Part shown: piece by piece, positions 27,113-35,779 of the stretch
How the letters are laid out: each line of letters starts with the position of its first letter
Numbering within the stretch: the first letter of the stretch is position 1
Source of the DNA: Aquiluna sp. KACHI24
GTDB taxonomy: Bacteria; Actinomycetota; Actinomycetes; Actinomycetales; Microbacteriaceae
Assembly: GCF_025997915.1 (NCBI RefSeq)
Contig: NZ_AP026677.1
Location: forward strand, 1,116,001-1,180,000
Direction: 5' to 3'
DNA length: 64,000 nucleotides
Position numbers and translations under genes: made by a program
The notes under the pieces: model-generated
Told to the model about the DNA's origin: nothing
Seen by the model: only the letters and a program-made list of their open reading frames with translations
Database searches by the model: none

Positions 27113-28355
27113 CGTTTTCCAACTCCAAACCAAACAGCAGCTTCACCGCGTTTAGGTAGTCATCGTGATTACCGTCCTTGGCGAGGTCTTTTACCTTCAC
27201 CGAAGGAGTGTGAAGAATCGCATTGGTGACCCGATGCAGCGAGCGCTCGACATCCTTGGCGGCCTCGGGGCCGGACTTTCTCCGCACAGCCTCAACCTCT
27301 TGCTCCACCCAGAGCCCGACATGAGCCCGCAGGGCGGCAATTACAGGGTCAGCGGCGCGAGACTTTTGCTCATTTTCAAACTCTGTCACCGCCTCGCGCA
27401 CGATTTCTTGAGCCGAAATCACGGCATCTATGTGCTCCGCCGGAGCCTTTAGCCGAAGGGTCTCAAGATCGATGATTTCAAACCCCGGCACCAGCTCAAC
27501 CTCGGGTGCGACATCCCGAGAGAGCGAAACGTCGATGAAAAGTAGTCCGTTACCCTCGCGCAGCAACCTGACCCGCTGAGCGAGGTCTAAATCAACCGCG
27601 AAACCACGAGACCCACTGGCGCTAACGACCAGGTCGGCCCGAGCCATCTCAAGATCAAGCTGCTCGTTTGTGACGGGGGTCAGCTCATGCGAGAGGGCAA
27701 ACTGTCGGGCTCGACCCGAGCGAGAAAACACCGAGATGTTTGCAAGGCCCAGGTTCTTCAACGCCGCTGAAACCACGCGGGCATAGGCACCAGTGCCGAT
27801 GATTAGTGCCCGTTTGCCAAGAAGGTTGCCGATCTTCTGCTGGGCAAGCTCGAGCGCGGTGGAAACAATCGAGCGACCCGAGGCCCCGATGCCAGTCTGG
27901 GAGCTAACCTGTTTTGAAACCGCCGATGCAGTCTGAAAAAGTCGCTCCAATGAGCTGGTGGTTTGGCCGACGCTGCGGCTGTGGGTGAGAGCGCGCTTGA
28001 CCTGACCACTAATTTCGGCCTCACCTACGATCATCGATTCAAGACCGGATGCGACCGCGTAGAGGTGTTGAACCAGGCTCGGACCATAGAGGACCTTCAG
28101 GAGCGAACTGGCAGTGTCGGGGGCCACGTGCAATTCAGCTGCCACCTGGGCAATGGCAAAATCCAGCCCGCCGTGAAACGCCTCGGTCTCGAAATAAACC
28201 TCGAAGCGGTTGCAGGTGGCTAGCACGACCGCCCCGGACAGTGGCGAATCTGGCGCAATCAAACGATCGCGAATCTGATCGGCCCGTCGCTCCAGCCGCT
28301 CTAAATCGGCCAGTGGGGTGTCGTGGAAGTCGGTTCCAATAAACGCAAGTGCCAC
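27099..28355 (-). CDS. hemA: Glutamyl-tRNA reductase
   Basis: A 418-aa NADPH-dependent enzyme that reduces glutamyl-tRNA(Glu) to glutamate-1-semialdehyde; the committed and usually regulated step of the C5 pathway. The catalytic Cys48 lies in VVLATCNRFEVYFE. The Rossmann region is RALIIGTGAYARVVSAALK, and the C-terminal dimerisation helices follow. The start is GTG 28355. On the minus strand a -10-like TTATCT lies 8 bases upstream with no ribosome site, so a leaderless transcript is likely. It is the first gene of the left-going haem operon and diverges from hemE; a 17-bp palindrome lies in the gap. Confidence 0.96.
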   Translation of the reverse strand: MALAFIGTDFHDTPLADLERLERRADQIRDRLIAPDSPLSGAVVLATCNRFEVYFETEAFHGGLDFAIAQVAAELHVAPDTASSLLKVLYGPSLVQHLYAVASGLESMIVGEAEISGQVKRALTHSRSVGQTTSSLERLFQTASAVSKQVSSQTGIGASGRSIVSTALELAQQKIGNLLGKRALIIGTGAYARVVSAALKNLGLANISVFSRSGRARQFALSHELTPVTNEQLDLEMARADLVVSASGSRGFAVDLDLAQRVRLLREGNGLLFIDVSLSRDVAPEVELVPGFEIIDLETLRLKAPAEHIDAVISAQEIVREAVTEFENEQKSRAADPVIAALRAHVGLWVEQEVEAVRRKSGPEAAKDVERSLHRVTNAILHTPSVKVKDLAKDGNHDDYLNAVKLLFGLELENDERA

Positions 28356-28379
28356 AAGCGAAAAGATAACAACCCCCGT

Positions 28380-28396
28380 GCTGACACCTTGTCAGC
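28380..28396. promoter_or_regulatory. Perfect palindrome between divergent hemA and hemE (candidate operator)
   Basis: GCTGACA-CCT-TGTCAGC: 7-bp perfect arms with a 3-bp spacer, 25 bases upstream of the hemA start and 33 bases upstream of the hemE start. In so short a divergent gap it can control both operons. The symmetry suits a dimeric repressor such as the TetR protein at 22572-23138, but binding is inference. No second copy was found by eye in front of other genes here. Confidence 0.6.
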
Positions 28397-28428
28397 GAGC
28401 ACATGGCACAACTTCCGAGAATAGGGCG

Positions 28429-29499
28429 GTGCTTGATCTAACCCACCCGCTGAATGATGGCCGCACTGCCAGCTCGCTTCTGGTGCGTTCGCTGCGAGGC
28501 GAGCGAACCAATCCGCTGCCAGTTTGGTTCATGAGGCAGGCGGGCAGGTCGCTCCCGGAGTACCGCAAAATCCGGGAGGGCACAACCATGCTCGAAAGCT
28601 GCCTGAATCCGGATCTTGTAGTGGAGATCACCCTTCAGCCAGTTCGACGCCACAAAGTTGATGCGGCGATTTTTTTCTCCGATATCGTCATCCCCCTGAA
28701 GCTGGCAGGCGTTGAAGTCGAGATCGAACCGGGTATTGGCCCGGTAGTTGCCAACCCAGTTCGATCCCTCGAGCAGCTGAGCAGGCTCAGTTTGATTCCG
28801 AGTACGGCACTGAGCCCGATTGTGGAATCGGTTCGTCGCCTCACAAAAGCGCTGGGCAGCACCCCTCTGATTGGCTTTGGCGGTGCGCCCTTCACCCTGG
28901 CCTCCTATCTAATCGAGGGAGGCCCTTCCAGAGACCTGCCGCATTCGCGAGAACTAATGCGAACTCAGCCCGAAGTTTGGGCGGAGATTTTGAACTGGTG
29001 TGCCGATGTCACCGCCCAGTTCATTAGGGCTCAAGTCGAGGCCGGGGCAAGTGCGCTTCAGGTCTTTGACTCGTGGGCGGGGAAGCTTTCTCGCGAGGAA
29101 TATCTCGAATTCGCCAAGCCCCACAGCGAGCGGCTGTTTGAACAGCTCGCCGATTTAGTCGACTCCCGCGGGCAAGCGGTGCCCCGGATCCACTTCGGAG
29201 TTGGCACCGGAGCAATCCTGCGTGACATGTTTGAATGCGGTGCAACGGCCATGGGTGTTGACGCCGCAACTTCGTTGGATGAGGCCGCTTTCGCACTTCC
29301 AGGGGTGCCACTTCAGGGAAACGTAGACTCCACGCTGTTGGGTGATTGGCAGGCGCTAACCAAAAACCTGGACGAGGTCTTAGAAAGTGGTCGTCTGGCT
29401 CCCGGTCACGTGGTGAACCTGGGCCATGGCGTGCCGAAAGATACCGACCCGGAGCTGCTCACCAAGCTGGTTGCGCGAATCCACGACCTCACCAAATGA
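28429..29499 (+). CDS. hemE: Uroporphyrinogen decarboxylase
   Basis: A 356-aa enzyme that removes four carboxyls from uroporphyrinogen III to give coproporphyrinogen III. The signatures are PVWFMRQAGRSLPEYR (near residue 35), AAIFFSDIVIPLKLAGVEV, GFGGAPFTLASYLIEGG and FDSWAGKLSREEY, with GHVVNLGHGVPKDTDPE near the end. GTG 28429 gives the usual short N-terminal lead; AGGGCG abuts it, so either it is leaderless or a weak site is used. It is the first gene of the right-going unit hemEYQH and overlaps hemY by 4 bases (ATGA). Confidence 0.95.
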   Translation: MLDLTHPLNDGRTASSLLVRSLRGERTNPLPVWFMRQAGRSLPEYRKIREGTTMLESCLNPDLVVEITLQPVRRHKVDAAIFFSDIVIPLKLAGVEVEIEPGIGPVVANPVRSLEQLSRLSLIPSTALSPIVESVRRLTKALGSTPLIGFGGAPFTLASYLIEGGPSRDLPHSRELMRTQPEVWAEILNWCADVTAQFIRAQVEAGASALQVFDSWAGKLSREEYLEFAKPHSERLFEQLADLVDSRGQAVPRIHFGVGTGAILRDMFECGATAMGVDAATSLDEAAFALPGVPLQGNVDSTLLGDWQALTKNLDEVLESGRLAPGHVVNLGHGVPKDTDPELLTKLVARIHDLTK

Positions 29500-30815
29500 G
29501 CAAAGTTCGCGCAGTAATCGGAGCTGGGATTGCCGGCCTGCTGGCTGCCCAGCGCGGGCTTGAGCGCGGTGAAGAGATCGTTGTTTTCGGTGCTAATCCC
29601 GGTGGCCTAATTGACCAGATTGAACTTGGCAGCGGCAGCTTTGACTGTGGCGCCGAAGCGTTTTCGACGGTTGGACCACAGGTGCTTACCCTGCTGAGCG
29701 AGCTGGGGCTTGACGCACTGGTGGTCTACCCAGAACCTAACTCTGCAAACATCATTTCGGAAGTGGGGCGCTATCGGATCCCTCAGGGCATCCTCGGGTT
29801 GCCCGCGGACCTAAACGATTCAGAGCTCAGCTCCATATTTAGCCCGCAGGAAATTGAACTTGCCAAAACACTCGACTCGGCGCCCTTTGCAGAATTTGAT
29901 TCGGTTTCCGATTTGGTGCGGGCACGACTTGGCGAGAGCTTCCTGCAGCGACTGGTGAATCCGGTGCTCTCCGGGGTTCACGGCTCCACTGCCGATCAAC
30001 TCTCTGCAGAACTTACCTACGGGTCACTGCTGGCTAGCGCCAGGGAACTGGGCTCGCTTACTGCGGCGGTTGCAAAATCAAAGCAGGCGAGCACTCGACC
30101 CGGTGCATCGGTGGCCAGCCTTGCGGGTGGCATGGGAACCCTAATCACTGAGCTTTTAAAAAAGCTGAGCGCTAGTGGAGTCAGCTTTGTCGACGCCGAT
30201 GTGGATTGGGCAAAGCCAGTGCAGGGCGGGTTTGCACTCAGCGCTCGCGGAGCCGAGCACCGGGTAGCGGCATTGAGTCTTTGTGCCGGAGCCGGTTTTA
30301 TTGCCAAGCGGCTTCAGGGCTTCGTAAAACTCAGTCAGCTTGCCGCCTCGGTTAGGGCGGTTGATGTTGCAATCGTGCTCTCGCTGGCACACTCAAGCGC
30401 ACTCAACGAATTCCCGCTCGGGCCGGGAGCCTTGATCACGGAGGCAGCAGGCTTCAAGGCCAAGGCCACCACCCACGCCAACGCTAAGTGGGCTTGGTTG
30501 CAATCCGAGCTCGGCGCAGACCGACACCTAATCCGACTGAGCTTTGGCCGCAATGGCCTGCTGCCACAGGGTGATTTGGTTGAGCTGGCAAGGGCCGAAA
30601 TCTCAGCCATTTACGGCATCTCTGACCTGCGCATCTTGGATGCCAAGAGCATTGTTTGGCAGCAGGGTCTGGTGCAGGCCGACCCTGAGCTCACTCGAGA
30701 GATCCTCAGTCAGCTGCATGAAATTGATGCCGACCTAGAGCTTGCCGGCGGCTTTATCAGCGGCAATGGAATTTTGGGAATTGTTCGAGATCACATGAAA
30801 CGGAGAGCGGCATGA
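29496..30815 (+). CDS. hemY: Coproporphyrinogen III oxidase, FAD type (HemY/CgoX)
   Basis: A 439-aa flavoprotein. The FAD-binding Rossmann motif is VIGAGIAGLLAAQRGLERG at residues 6-24, with FDCGAEAFS in place of the usual product-site region, and GVHGSTADQLSAE and SLAGGMGTLITEL, typical of HemY. In the coproporphyrin-dependent route it oxidises coproporphyrinogen III to coproporphyrin III. This assignment, rather than protoporphyrinogen oxidase, follows from the adjacent hemQ and hemH. No membrane span. It overlaps both hemE and hemQ by 4 bases. Confidence 0.93.
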   Translation: MSKVRAVIGAGIAGLLAAQRGLERGEEIVVFGANPGGLIDQIELGSGSFDCGAEAFSTVGPQVLTLLSELGLDALVVYPEPNSANIISEVGRYRIPQGILGLPADLNDSELSSIFSPQEIELAKTLDSAPFAEFDSVSDLVRARLGESFLQRLVNPVLSGVHGSTADQLSAELTYGSLLASARELGSLTAAVAKSKQASTRPGASVASLAGGMGTLITELLKKLSASGVSFVDADVDWAKPVQGGFALSARGAEHRVAALSLCAGAGFIAKRLQGFVKLSQLAASVRAVDVAIVLSLAHSSALNEFPLGPGALITEAAGFKAKATTHANAKWAWLQSELGADRHLIRLSFGRNGLLPQGDLVELARAEISAIYGISDLRILDAKSIVWQQGLVQADPELTREILSQLHEIDADLELAGGFISGNGILGIVRDHMKRRAA

Positions 30816-31495
30816 GCGAGAAAATCGACGCCATCAATGACAGCATTCGCTACACGAACTGGACTGCGTTAAGGCAAGAATCAAAAGTCTCAGATCCCGA
30901 GCGGGCCCAGAGAGATCTAGTCGACCTGAAGGCGAGAATAGAGGCCACTGGCGGAGAGTTACGCGGGGCATATGACCTTCGGGGTTTTCGCGGTGATGCC
31001 GACTTGCTGCTTTGGGTCCACGCCAACAGCGCGGAAGAGATTCAGCTGGCACTTCGTGAGTTTTCTCGCACGGCACTGGGTGAATGCTTCCGCAGCATCT
31101 GGTCCGGAATGGGATTGCACCGACCTGCTGAGTTCAATCGCTCTCACGTGCCGGGATTTATGCTTGGGGCCAAAGCAAAGCAGTGGCTCTGCATCTACCC
31201 CTTTGTGCGCTCCTACGAGTGGTATTTACTACCCGAAGAAGAGCGCCGCGCGATGCTCATTGAGCACGGCAAGGCCGGTCACAAATACGGCGGCATCGTC
31301 TCCAACACTGTGGCATCCTTCGCCCTCGGCGACTACGAGTGGCTCCTAGCACTGGAGTCAGATGAGCTGCACGAGATAGTCGACATGATGCGAGAGCTGC
31401 GCTACACCAAGGCTCGCCTGCACGTGCGGGTGGAAGTTCCATTTTTCACAGGAAAGCAAATTGAACTAACCCAGATTGGAGAGATCTACGCATGA
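30812..31495 (+). CDS. hemQ: Coproheme decarboxylase (HemQ/ChdC), actinobacterial type
   Basis: A 227-aa enzyme that turns coproheme into haem b by two peroxide-dependent decarboxylations. Tyr129 in CIYPFVRSYEWYLLP is the candidate radical tyrosine, and His152 in LIEHGKAGHKYGG the candidate iron ligand. ASFALGDYEWLLALE and ARLHVRVEVPFFTGK are conserved. The presence of hemQ proves the coproporphyrin-dependent branch. Co-translated with hemY and hemH (4-base overlaps). Confidence 0.95.
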   Translation: MSEKIDAINDSIRYTNWTALRQESKVSDPERAQRDLVDLKARIEATGGELRGAYDLRGFRGDADLLLWVHANSAEEIQLALREFSRTALGECFRSIWSGMGLHRPAEFNRSHVPGFMLGAKAKQWLCIYPFVRSYEWYLLPEEERRAMLIEHGKAGHKYGGIVSNTVASFALGDYEWLLALESDELHEIVDMMRELRYTKARLHVRVEVPFFTGKQIELTQIGEIYA

Positions 31496-32592
31496 GTTAC
31501 GACGCCATCCTTCTCACCTCATTTGGAGGCCCTGAGGGGCCCGATGAGGTTATGCCCTATCTCGAGCGAGTCACCGCAGGTCGCGGGGTGCCTTACGAGC
31601 GCTTGGTTGAGGTTTCTCACCACTACTTGGCTTTGGGCGGGGTGAGCCCGATCAATGATCAAAACCGAGCGCTGCTGGCAAAGATGCGCGAGCGCTTTCC
31701 CGAGCTTGGTATCGATCTGCCGATCTACTGGGGAAACAGAAACTCCGAACCTTACTTTGCCGATGTGGTGAAGCAGATGTATCAGGACGGTCACCGCAAA
31801 GTTTTGGCGTGGGTCACAAGCGCCTATTCCTCCTACTCAGGCTGCCGCCAGTATCGAGAGAACCTCCACAAGGCATTGACCGACAACGACCTGCTGGGCA
31901 AGATGACCATCGACAAGGTGCGCCACTACTTTGATCATCCGGGCTTTCTGGAGCCCGTTATCGAAGATCTGGCCCAGAAGATTAATGAAATGGTTCAAGG
32001 TGGCGTAGCCAGCGAGAGGATCAAGGTGATGTTCGCTACTCACTCAATCCCCAATGCCATGGGAGAAACCTCCGGTCCCCCGGCTCGCCGCGAGGAGTGG
32101 GCGAAGCCGGGCGGTGCCTACGAAGCTCAACATCTGGCAGCCTCTGGCATCGTAATGGATGCGGTTGCAAAGCGAATCGATGCTGAAATCCCGCAGTGGG
32201 AATTGGTCTATCAGTCCCGATCCGGCTCCCCCGAGATTCCTTGGCTCGAGCCCGATGTGAATGATGCCATCGTCTCAGCCAAAGCGGCAGGTCAAGAAGG
32301 GGTAATCGTGGTGCCTATCGGCTTTGTTTCAGACCACGTTGAAGTCATCTGGGATCTCGACAATGAGGCCAAGGAGACTGCCCAGGAGCAGGGCCTGGCC
32401 TTTAGTCGCGCTGCCACCTCAGGCGTGCACCACGCCTTTGTGGATGGCATCGGCGAACTGTTGCTGGAACGCATCAGGGGAGAAGATAAAAAGGCATTGA
32501 GCAAGCTGGGCCCCTGGGCCGACTTCTGTGCGGTGGGCTGCTGTCCAAACCTCAGAAAAGAACTCCCCGCGGTAGCCTCGGCCGAGGTCTAA
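31492..32592 (+). CDS. hemH: Coproporphyrin ferrochelatase (HemH/CpfC)
   Basis: A 366-aa protein that inserts Fe2+ into coproporphyrin III. The N-terminal ILLTSFGGPEGPDEVMPYL and the catalytic His in MFATHSIPNAMGE are conserved, with GFVSDHVEVIWDLDNEA providing the second active-site segment. Cys118 (SGCRQY) and the tail Cys346, Cys350 and Cys351 (FCAVGCC) fit the [2Fe-2S] cluster seen in actinobacterial ferrochelatases (family knowledge). It is the last gene of hemEYQH, followed by a strong terminator. Confidence 0.95.
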   Translation: MSYDAILLTSFGGPEGPDEVMPYLERVTAGRGVPYERLVEVSHHYLALGGVSPINDQNRALLAKMRERFPELGIDLPIYWGNRNSEPYFADVVKQMYQDGHRKVLAWVTSAYSSYSGCRQYRENLHKALTDNDLLGKMTIDKVRHYFDHPGFLEPVIEDLAQKINEMVQGGVASERIKVMFATHSIPNAMGETSGPPARREEWAKPGGAYEAQHLAASGIVMDAVAKRIDAEIPQWELVYQSRSGSPEIPWLEPDVNDAIVSAKAAGQEGVIVVPIGFVSDHVEVIWDLDNEAKETAQEQGLAFSRAATSGVHHAFVDGIGELLLERIRGEDKKALSKLGPWADFCAVGCCPNLRKELPAVASAEV

Positions 32593-32600
32593 AAGCGCAA

Positions 32601-32642
32601 AAAGCTAAAGGCGGGAACTCTTGGGTTCCCGCCTTTAGCTTT
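32601..32642. terminator. Bidirectional terminator between hemH and the MMPL gene
   Basis: Perfect 18-bp stem: AAAGCTAAAGGCGGGAAC (32601-32618) against GTTCCCGCCTTTAGCTTT (32625-32642), 6-base loop. A/T-rich arms on both sides serve the converging hemEYQH and MMPL transcripts. Confidence 0.93.
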
Positions 32643-32655
32643 GAATAGGCTGCCG

Positions 32656-35376
32656 CTAACCGGCCTTGCGTTCTAGCGAGCTTCCCTCAACATCTACATC
32701 AGGCAGCAGACGATCGAGCCACTTTGGGATCCACCAGGCACTCTTGCCTAGCAGTGACATGATCGCCGGAACCAAGATCAACCTCACCAAGAAGGCATCG
32801 ATTAGAACACCGATGGCCAAACCGAATCCAATTGGTCGAACCAGAGTTAGGTGGTTGAAGGCAAAGCCGCCAAACACCGTGACCATGATCAGCGCAGCGG
32901 CGATAACCACGGCCCTGGAGAGGTGAATACCGTAATTGATGGCATCCTTTGGACTCTTGCCGTGGACGTAAGCCTCACGAATTCCAGACGCCAAGAACAG
33001 CTGGTAGTCCATGGCAAGACCGAACAGGATTCCAATCAAGATTGTCGGCAAGAAATTCAGGATTGGACCCGGGTCGTGAATGTCGAACAGGAAGCCGAGC
33101 CAGCCCCACTGGTAAACCGCAACCACAGCACCAAAGGTGGCAAACACGGTCAGCAAGAATCCTGCGGTGGCCAGAAGGGGAACCAGGATCGAGCGGAAAA
33201 CCAAGATTAATAGAAGTAGCGATAGAGCTAACACGGTTCCGAGGTAGAGCGGTAGTGCGCCAGCCAGCTTCTCTGAGATGTCGATGTTGGTGGCGGTCAT
33301 ACCGGTGACACCTAGTAGCCCTCCAAACTCGGAATCGATTGGCGCCGTGAGGTCACGAACATCGTGGACCAAATCCTCGGTCTCTTCAGTGGCTGGACCC
33401 TGGCTTGGGATGATCTGGAACAGCAGGGTCTTTTGATCTTCCGAGATTGCTGCTGGCAGCACCGCTGAGACATTATCCAGAGCAAAGAACTTCTCTGCGA
33501 TGTCAGCCTGAAGTTCCAACTCATCCTCTTCGGCAATAGCTTCAGGCATTGTGACCACAGCAGTGATCGAACCGTTTGCTCCCTCGCCAAAGCTCTCACT
33601 CACCAATTGGAATGACTTGTAGGTGGTGGAGTCGATTGGTTCTGAGGAGCCATCCGGGAGGCCGAGTCGCATCTGAGATGCAGGCAAGGCTGCCACTACC
33701 AAGAGAACACCGACTGCCAATGTTGCAAGCCATGGGTGCTTGGTTGCCAAAACCGGAACCAAAGCATTCTTCGGCTGCTCGGCATCATGACGAGACTCGG
33801 CCGATTCCAGTGCCGCGCGCTCCTTCTTGTTCAATACGCGCATGCCGATAAGAGACATCAGAGCAGGTGTGAAGGTGATTGCGATAGTTACTGCAAGAGC
33901 GATTGCCACTGCACCCATGGTTCCCATCAGACCCAGGAAGCCAATGCCAGTCAGGTTCAAGGCTGCAAGCGCGATGATTACAGTCAGACCAGCAAACAAC
34001 ACGGCATTACCGCTGGTCCCGGTGGAGAGGGCAATCGACTCGCGAAGATCCATGCCGGTTTTGAGTTGCTTGCGGTGCCGGTTCAGCAGGAACAGGCTGT
34101 AGTCGATACCGACCGCCAGGCCCAACATCACACCAAGAATCGGAGTGGTCGAGGTCATCTCAATAGCCCCCGAGAGCGCCATCGTGATGCTCGCTGAGAT
34201 GCCAACACCCAAGATTGCAGAAAGGACTGGTAATCCAGCTGCAATCATCGAACCCAGCATCACAAACAATACGATCGCTGCGCTTACCAAGCCGACAATC
34301 TCACCTGGTCCCAGCAGTTCACCGAAGTCGGTGGTGAGTGCTTGGGAGAACTCCACCTGCATCGCATTTGATCGCAATTCCGTCATAGCTTCGACTACGG
34401 CATCGGTTGTGGCCGGCTCGAGTTGGTTTACCGGCAGATCAAACTGCACGGTCGCAATCGCCGTCAAGCCATTTTCAGAAATGGTTCCAAAGTTCTCTGT
34501 GACTGCCAAAAGTCGCTTCGCGATTGCTAGCTCCGCATCAGCTTCGGCTAGCTCTTTGTAGCCATCTGCAATCTTGGTTTCAGCAGCGGCTAGCTCGTCT
34601 TTTCCAGCCTCAAGTCCGGTCTCGGCGATAATCAGCTCTCGCTCTCCGGCATCGAGCTCAGCTTGCGCAGCCTCAAGCTGCTTTTCACCCGCCGCAATCT
34701 GTGCCAGGCCTCCCAGGATTTGCTGTTGGTTTGCGACCAGCGGGGCAATCTGCTCCTGCGGAGCTCCAGCCTGAGTGAGCTGAGCAATACCCGCTTCAAC
34801 CTGAGCTAGCTTGCCCTCGAGATCCTTTTTTTGAGCTGCTAGCTCGGCCTTGTTTTTGTCAATCTTGGCTTGGCCCGACTCAATCTTGGCTAGACCGGAG
34901 GCAATCTCATCCTCGCCATCAAGTAGCTCCCCCTTGCCATCGGCCAGCTCTTTCTCAGCCTCGGCCAGCTCGGATCTGGCATCTGCAAGCTTCTGGTCAC
35001 CCTCGGCAACATCAGCACGCTGCTTAGCTAATTCCTCGGCGGTGGCGAATGGGTCGATGACCTCGGCTACACCATCAATGGCCTCTAGCTTTAGTAACTC
35101 TTCGGAGATGAGCTCTTTCTCCGCATCAGTAAATTCAGCTGCAGGCTTGTGAAAAACAATTTGACCCTGACCCCTGGAGGCCTCAGGGAAACTCTCTTGC
35201 AGGCGGTCAATTACAAGCTGGGACTCAATTCCCTCAATCGACATCGAGGAGGAGAGCTTGCCGGCGAAGTTGACCATCAATCCCACGGCGGTGCCTAGCA
35301 GGATGAGCCAGGATATGACCACCAGCCAAGCCTTGCGCGCTGAGAATAGGCCGAGTTTGTAGAGCAGTCTTGCCAA
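32656..35376 (-). CDS. MMPL/RND transporter with long YhgE/Pip-like coiled coil
   Basis: A 906-aa inner-membrane RND protein: N-terminal helix (about 17-37), large extracytoplasmic loop, six-helix bundle (about 360-530), second loop, and a C-terminal helix bundle (about 710-890) with GILFGLAMDYQLFLASG and the first-half counterpart GLAVGIDYSLFLLNRHR, whose Asp-Tyr pairs are the MMPL proton-relay sites. The first loop contains a coiled coil at residues 113-290 with repeating xLxxGxxELxxA units, resembling YhgE/Pip proteins. The substrate is unknown; mycobacterial MMPLs move lipids and some bind haem. TTG 35376 is the likely start; no strong ribosome site. Convergent with hemH. Confidence 0.88.
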   Translation of the reverse strand: MARLLYKLGLFSARKAWLVVISWLILLGTAVGLMVNFAGKLSSSMSIEGIESQLVIDRLQESFPEASRGQGQIVFHKPAAEFTDAEKELISEELLKLEAIDGVAEVIDPFATAEELAKQRADVAEGDQKLADARSELAEAEKELADGKGELLDGEDEIASGLAKIESGQAKIDKNKAELAAQKKDLEGKLAQVEAGIAQLTQAGAPQEQIAPLVANQQQILGGLAQIAAGEKQLEAAQAELDAGERELIIAETGLEAGKDELAAAETKIADGYKELAEADAELAIAKRLLAVTENFGTISENGLTAIATVQFDLPVNQLEPATTDAVVEAMTELRSNAMQVEFSQALTTDFGELLGPGEIVGLVSAAIVLFVMLGSMIAAGLPVLSAILGVGISASITMALSGAIEMTSTTPILGVMLGLAVGIDYSLFLLNRHRKQLKTGMDLRESIALSTGTSGNAVLFAGLTVIIALAALNLTGIGFLGLMGTMGAVAIALAVTIAITFTPALMSLIGMRVLNKKERAALESAESRHDAEQPKNALVPVLATKHPWLATLAVGVLLVVAALPASQMRLGLPDGSSEPIDSTTYKSFQLVSESFGEGANGSITAVVTMPEAIAEEDELELQADIAEKFFALDNVSAVLPAAISEDQKTLLFQIIPSQGPATEETEDLVHDVRDLTAPIDSEFGGLLGVTGMTATNIDISEKLAGALPLYLGTVLALSLLLLILVFRSILVPLLATAGFLLTVFATFGAVVAVYQWGWLGFLFDIHDPGPILNFLPTILIGILFGLAMDYQLFLASGIREAYVHGKSPKDAINYGIHLSRAVVIAAALIMVTVFGGFAFNHLTLVRPIGFGLAIGVLIDAFLVRLILVPAIMSLLGKSAWWIPKWLDRLLPDVDVEGSSLERKAG

Positions 35377-35492
35377 GTGTTAGTCCAACAGCTTTCTTGA
35401 AGTTTTGGGAATCGGTCCCCAATTACTCAACATTCTCTGACTGCAATTTGAGTCCCAGCTGAGAGAAAAAAGTCTCAGTGAAGGAGTAGGCT

Positions 35493-35514
35493 CGTTGCAT
35501 ACGCGTTGCATACG
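35493..35514 (+). promoter_or_regulatory. Tandem 11-bp direct repeat upstream of the antitoxin gene (candidate operator)
   Basis: CGTTGCATACG occurs twice head to tail (35493-35503 and 35504-35514), 15 bases before the antitoxin GTG. Repeats spaced by one helical turn suit cooperative binding of ribbon-helix-helix dimers, so autoregulation is likely. Upstream, CTGAGA/TCTCAG (about 35460-35478) forms a further small inverted repeat. Confidence 0.6.
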
Positions 35515-35529
35515 TTGGAGGAGACTGAA

Positions 35530-35778
35530 GTGAGAGCAAAGACGGTCGGTTTTGCAATAGCCGAGGAGGACCGAGAGCTGTTAGACCAGCTAGTTCAAGA
35601 GTTTGGCGCGGGCAATAGATCTGAGTTTCTGAGGGTGGCCATGCGCCGCATGAAACATGACCTCTTGGCCCAACGGTTTAGGGATCTTCAGCAAGAGGCT
35701 CATGACCTGGTGTCCGGGCGCGTACTTTCCGAAGACGAAGTTGTTGACCTAGTTCGTCGCATCAGCCGGTCTGCTTGA
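35530..35778 (+). CDS. Ribbon-helix-helix antitoxin
   Basis: An 82-aa protein. The N-terminal RAKTVGFAIAEEDRELLDQL...NRSEFLRVAMRRM is a CopG/RHH fold: beta strand, helix, and helix with the conserved SEFLR region. The C-terminal acidic helix (LQQEAHDLVSGRVLSEDEVVDLVRR) probably wraps the toxin. The GTG at 35530 is fixed by GGAGGAG 6 bases upstream; a TTG at 35506 would lie inside the operator repeat. The PIN toxin gene follows after one base. Confidence 0.82.
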   Translation: MRAKTVGFAIAEEDRELLDQLVQEFGAGNRSEFLRVAMRRMKHDLLAQRFRDLQQEAHDLVSGRVLSEDEVVDLVRRISRSA

Positions 35779-35779
35779 G

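Noticed and set aside
28356-28428. A sigma-70 -35/-10 pair for hemE
   Set aside because: TTGTCA at 28389 has no matching -10 at 16-18 bases, so I did not annotate a hemE promoter.
32851-35152. Plus-strand open frames opposite the MMPL gene
   Set aside because: They mirror the repetitive coiled-coil coding sequence (Ser/Ala runs) and have no start signals.
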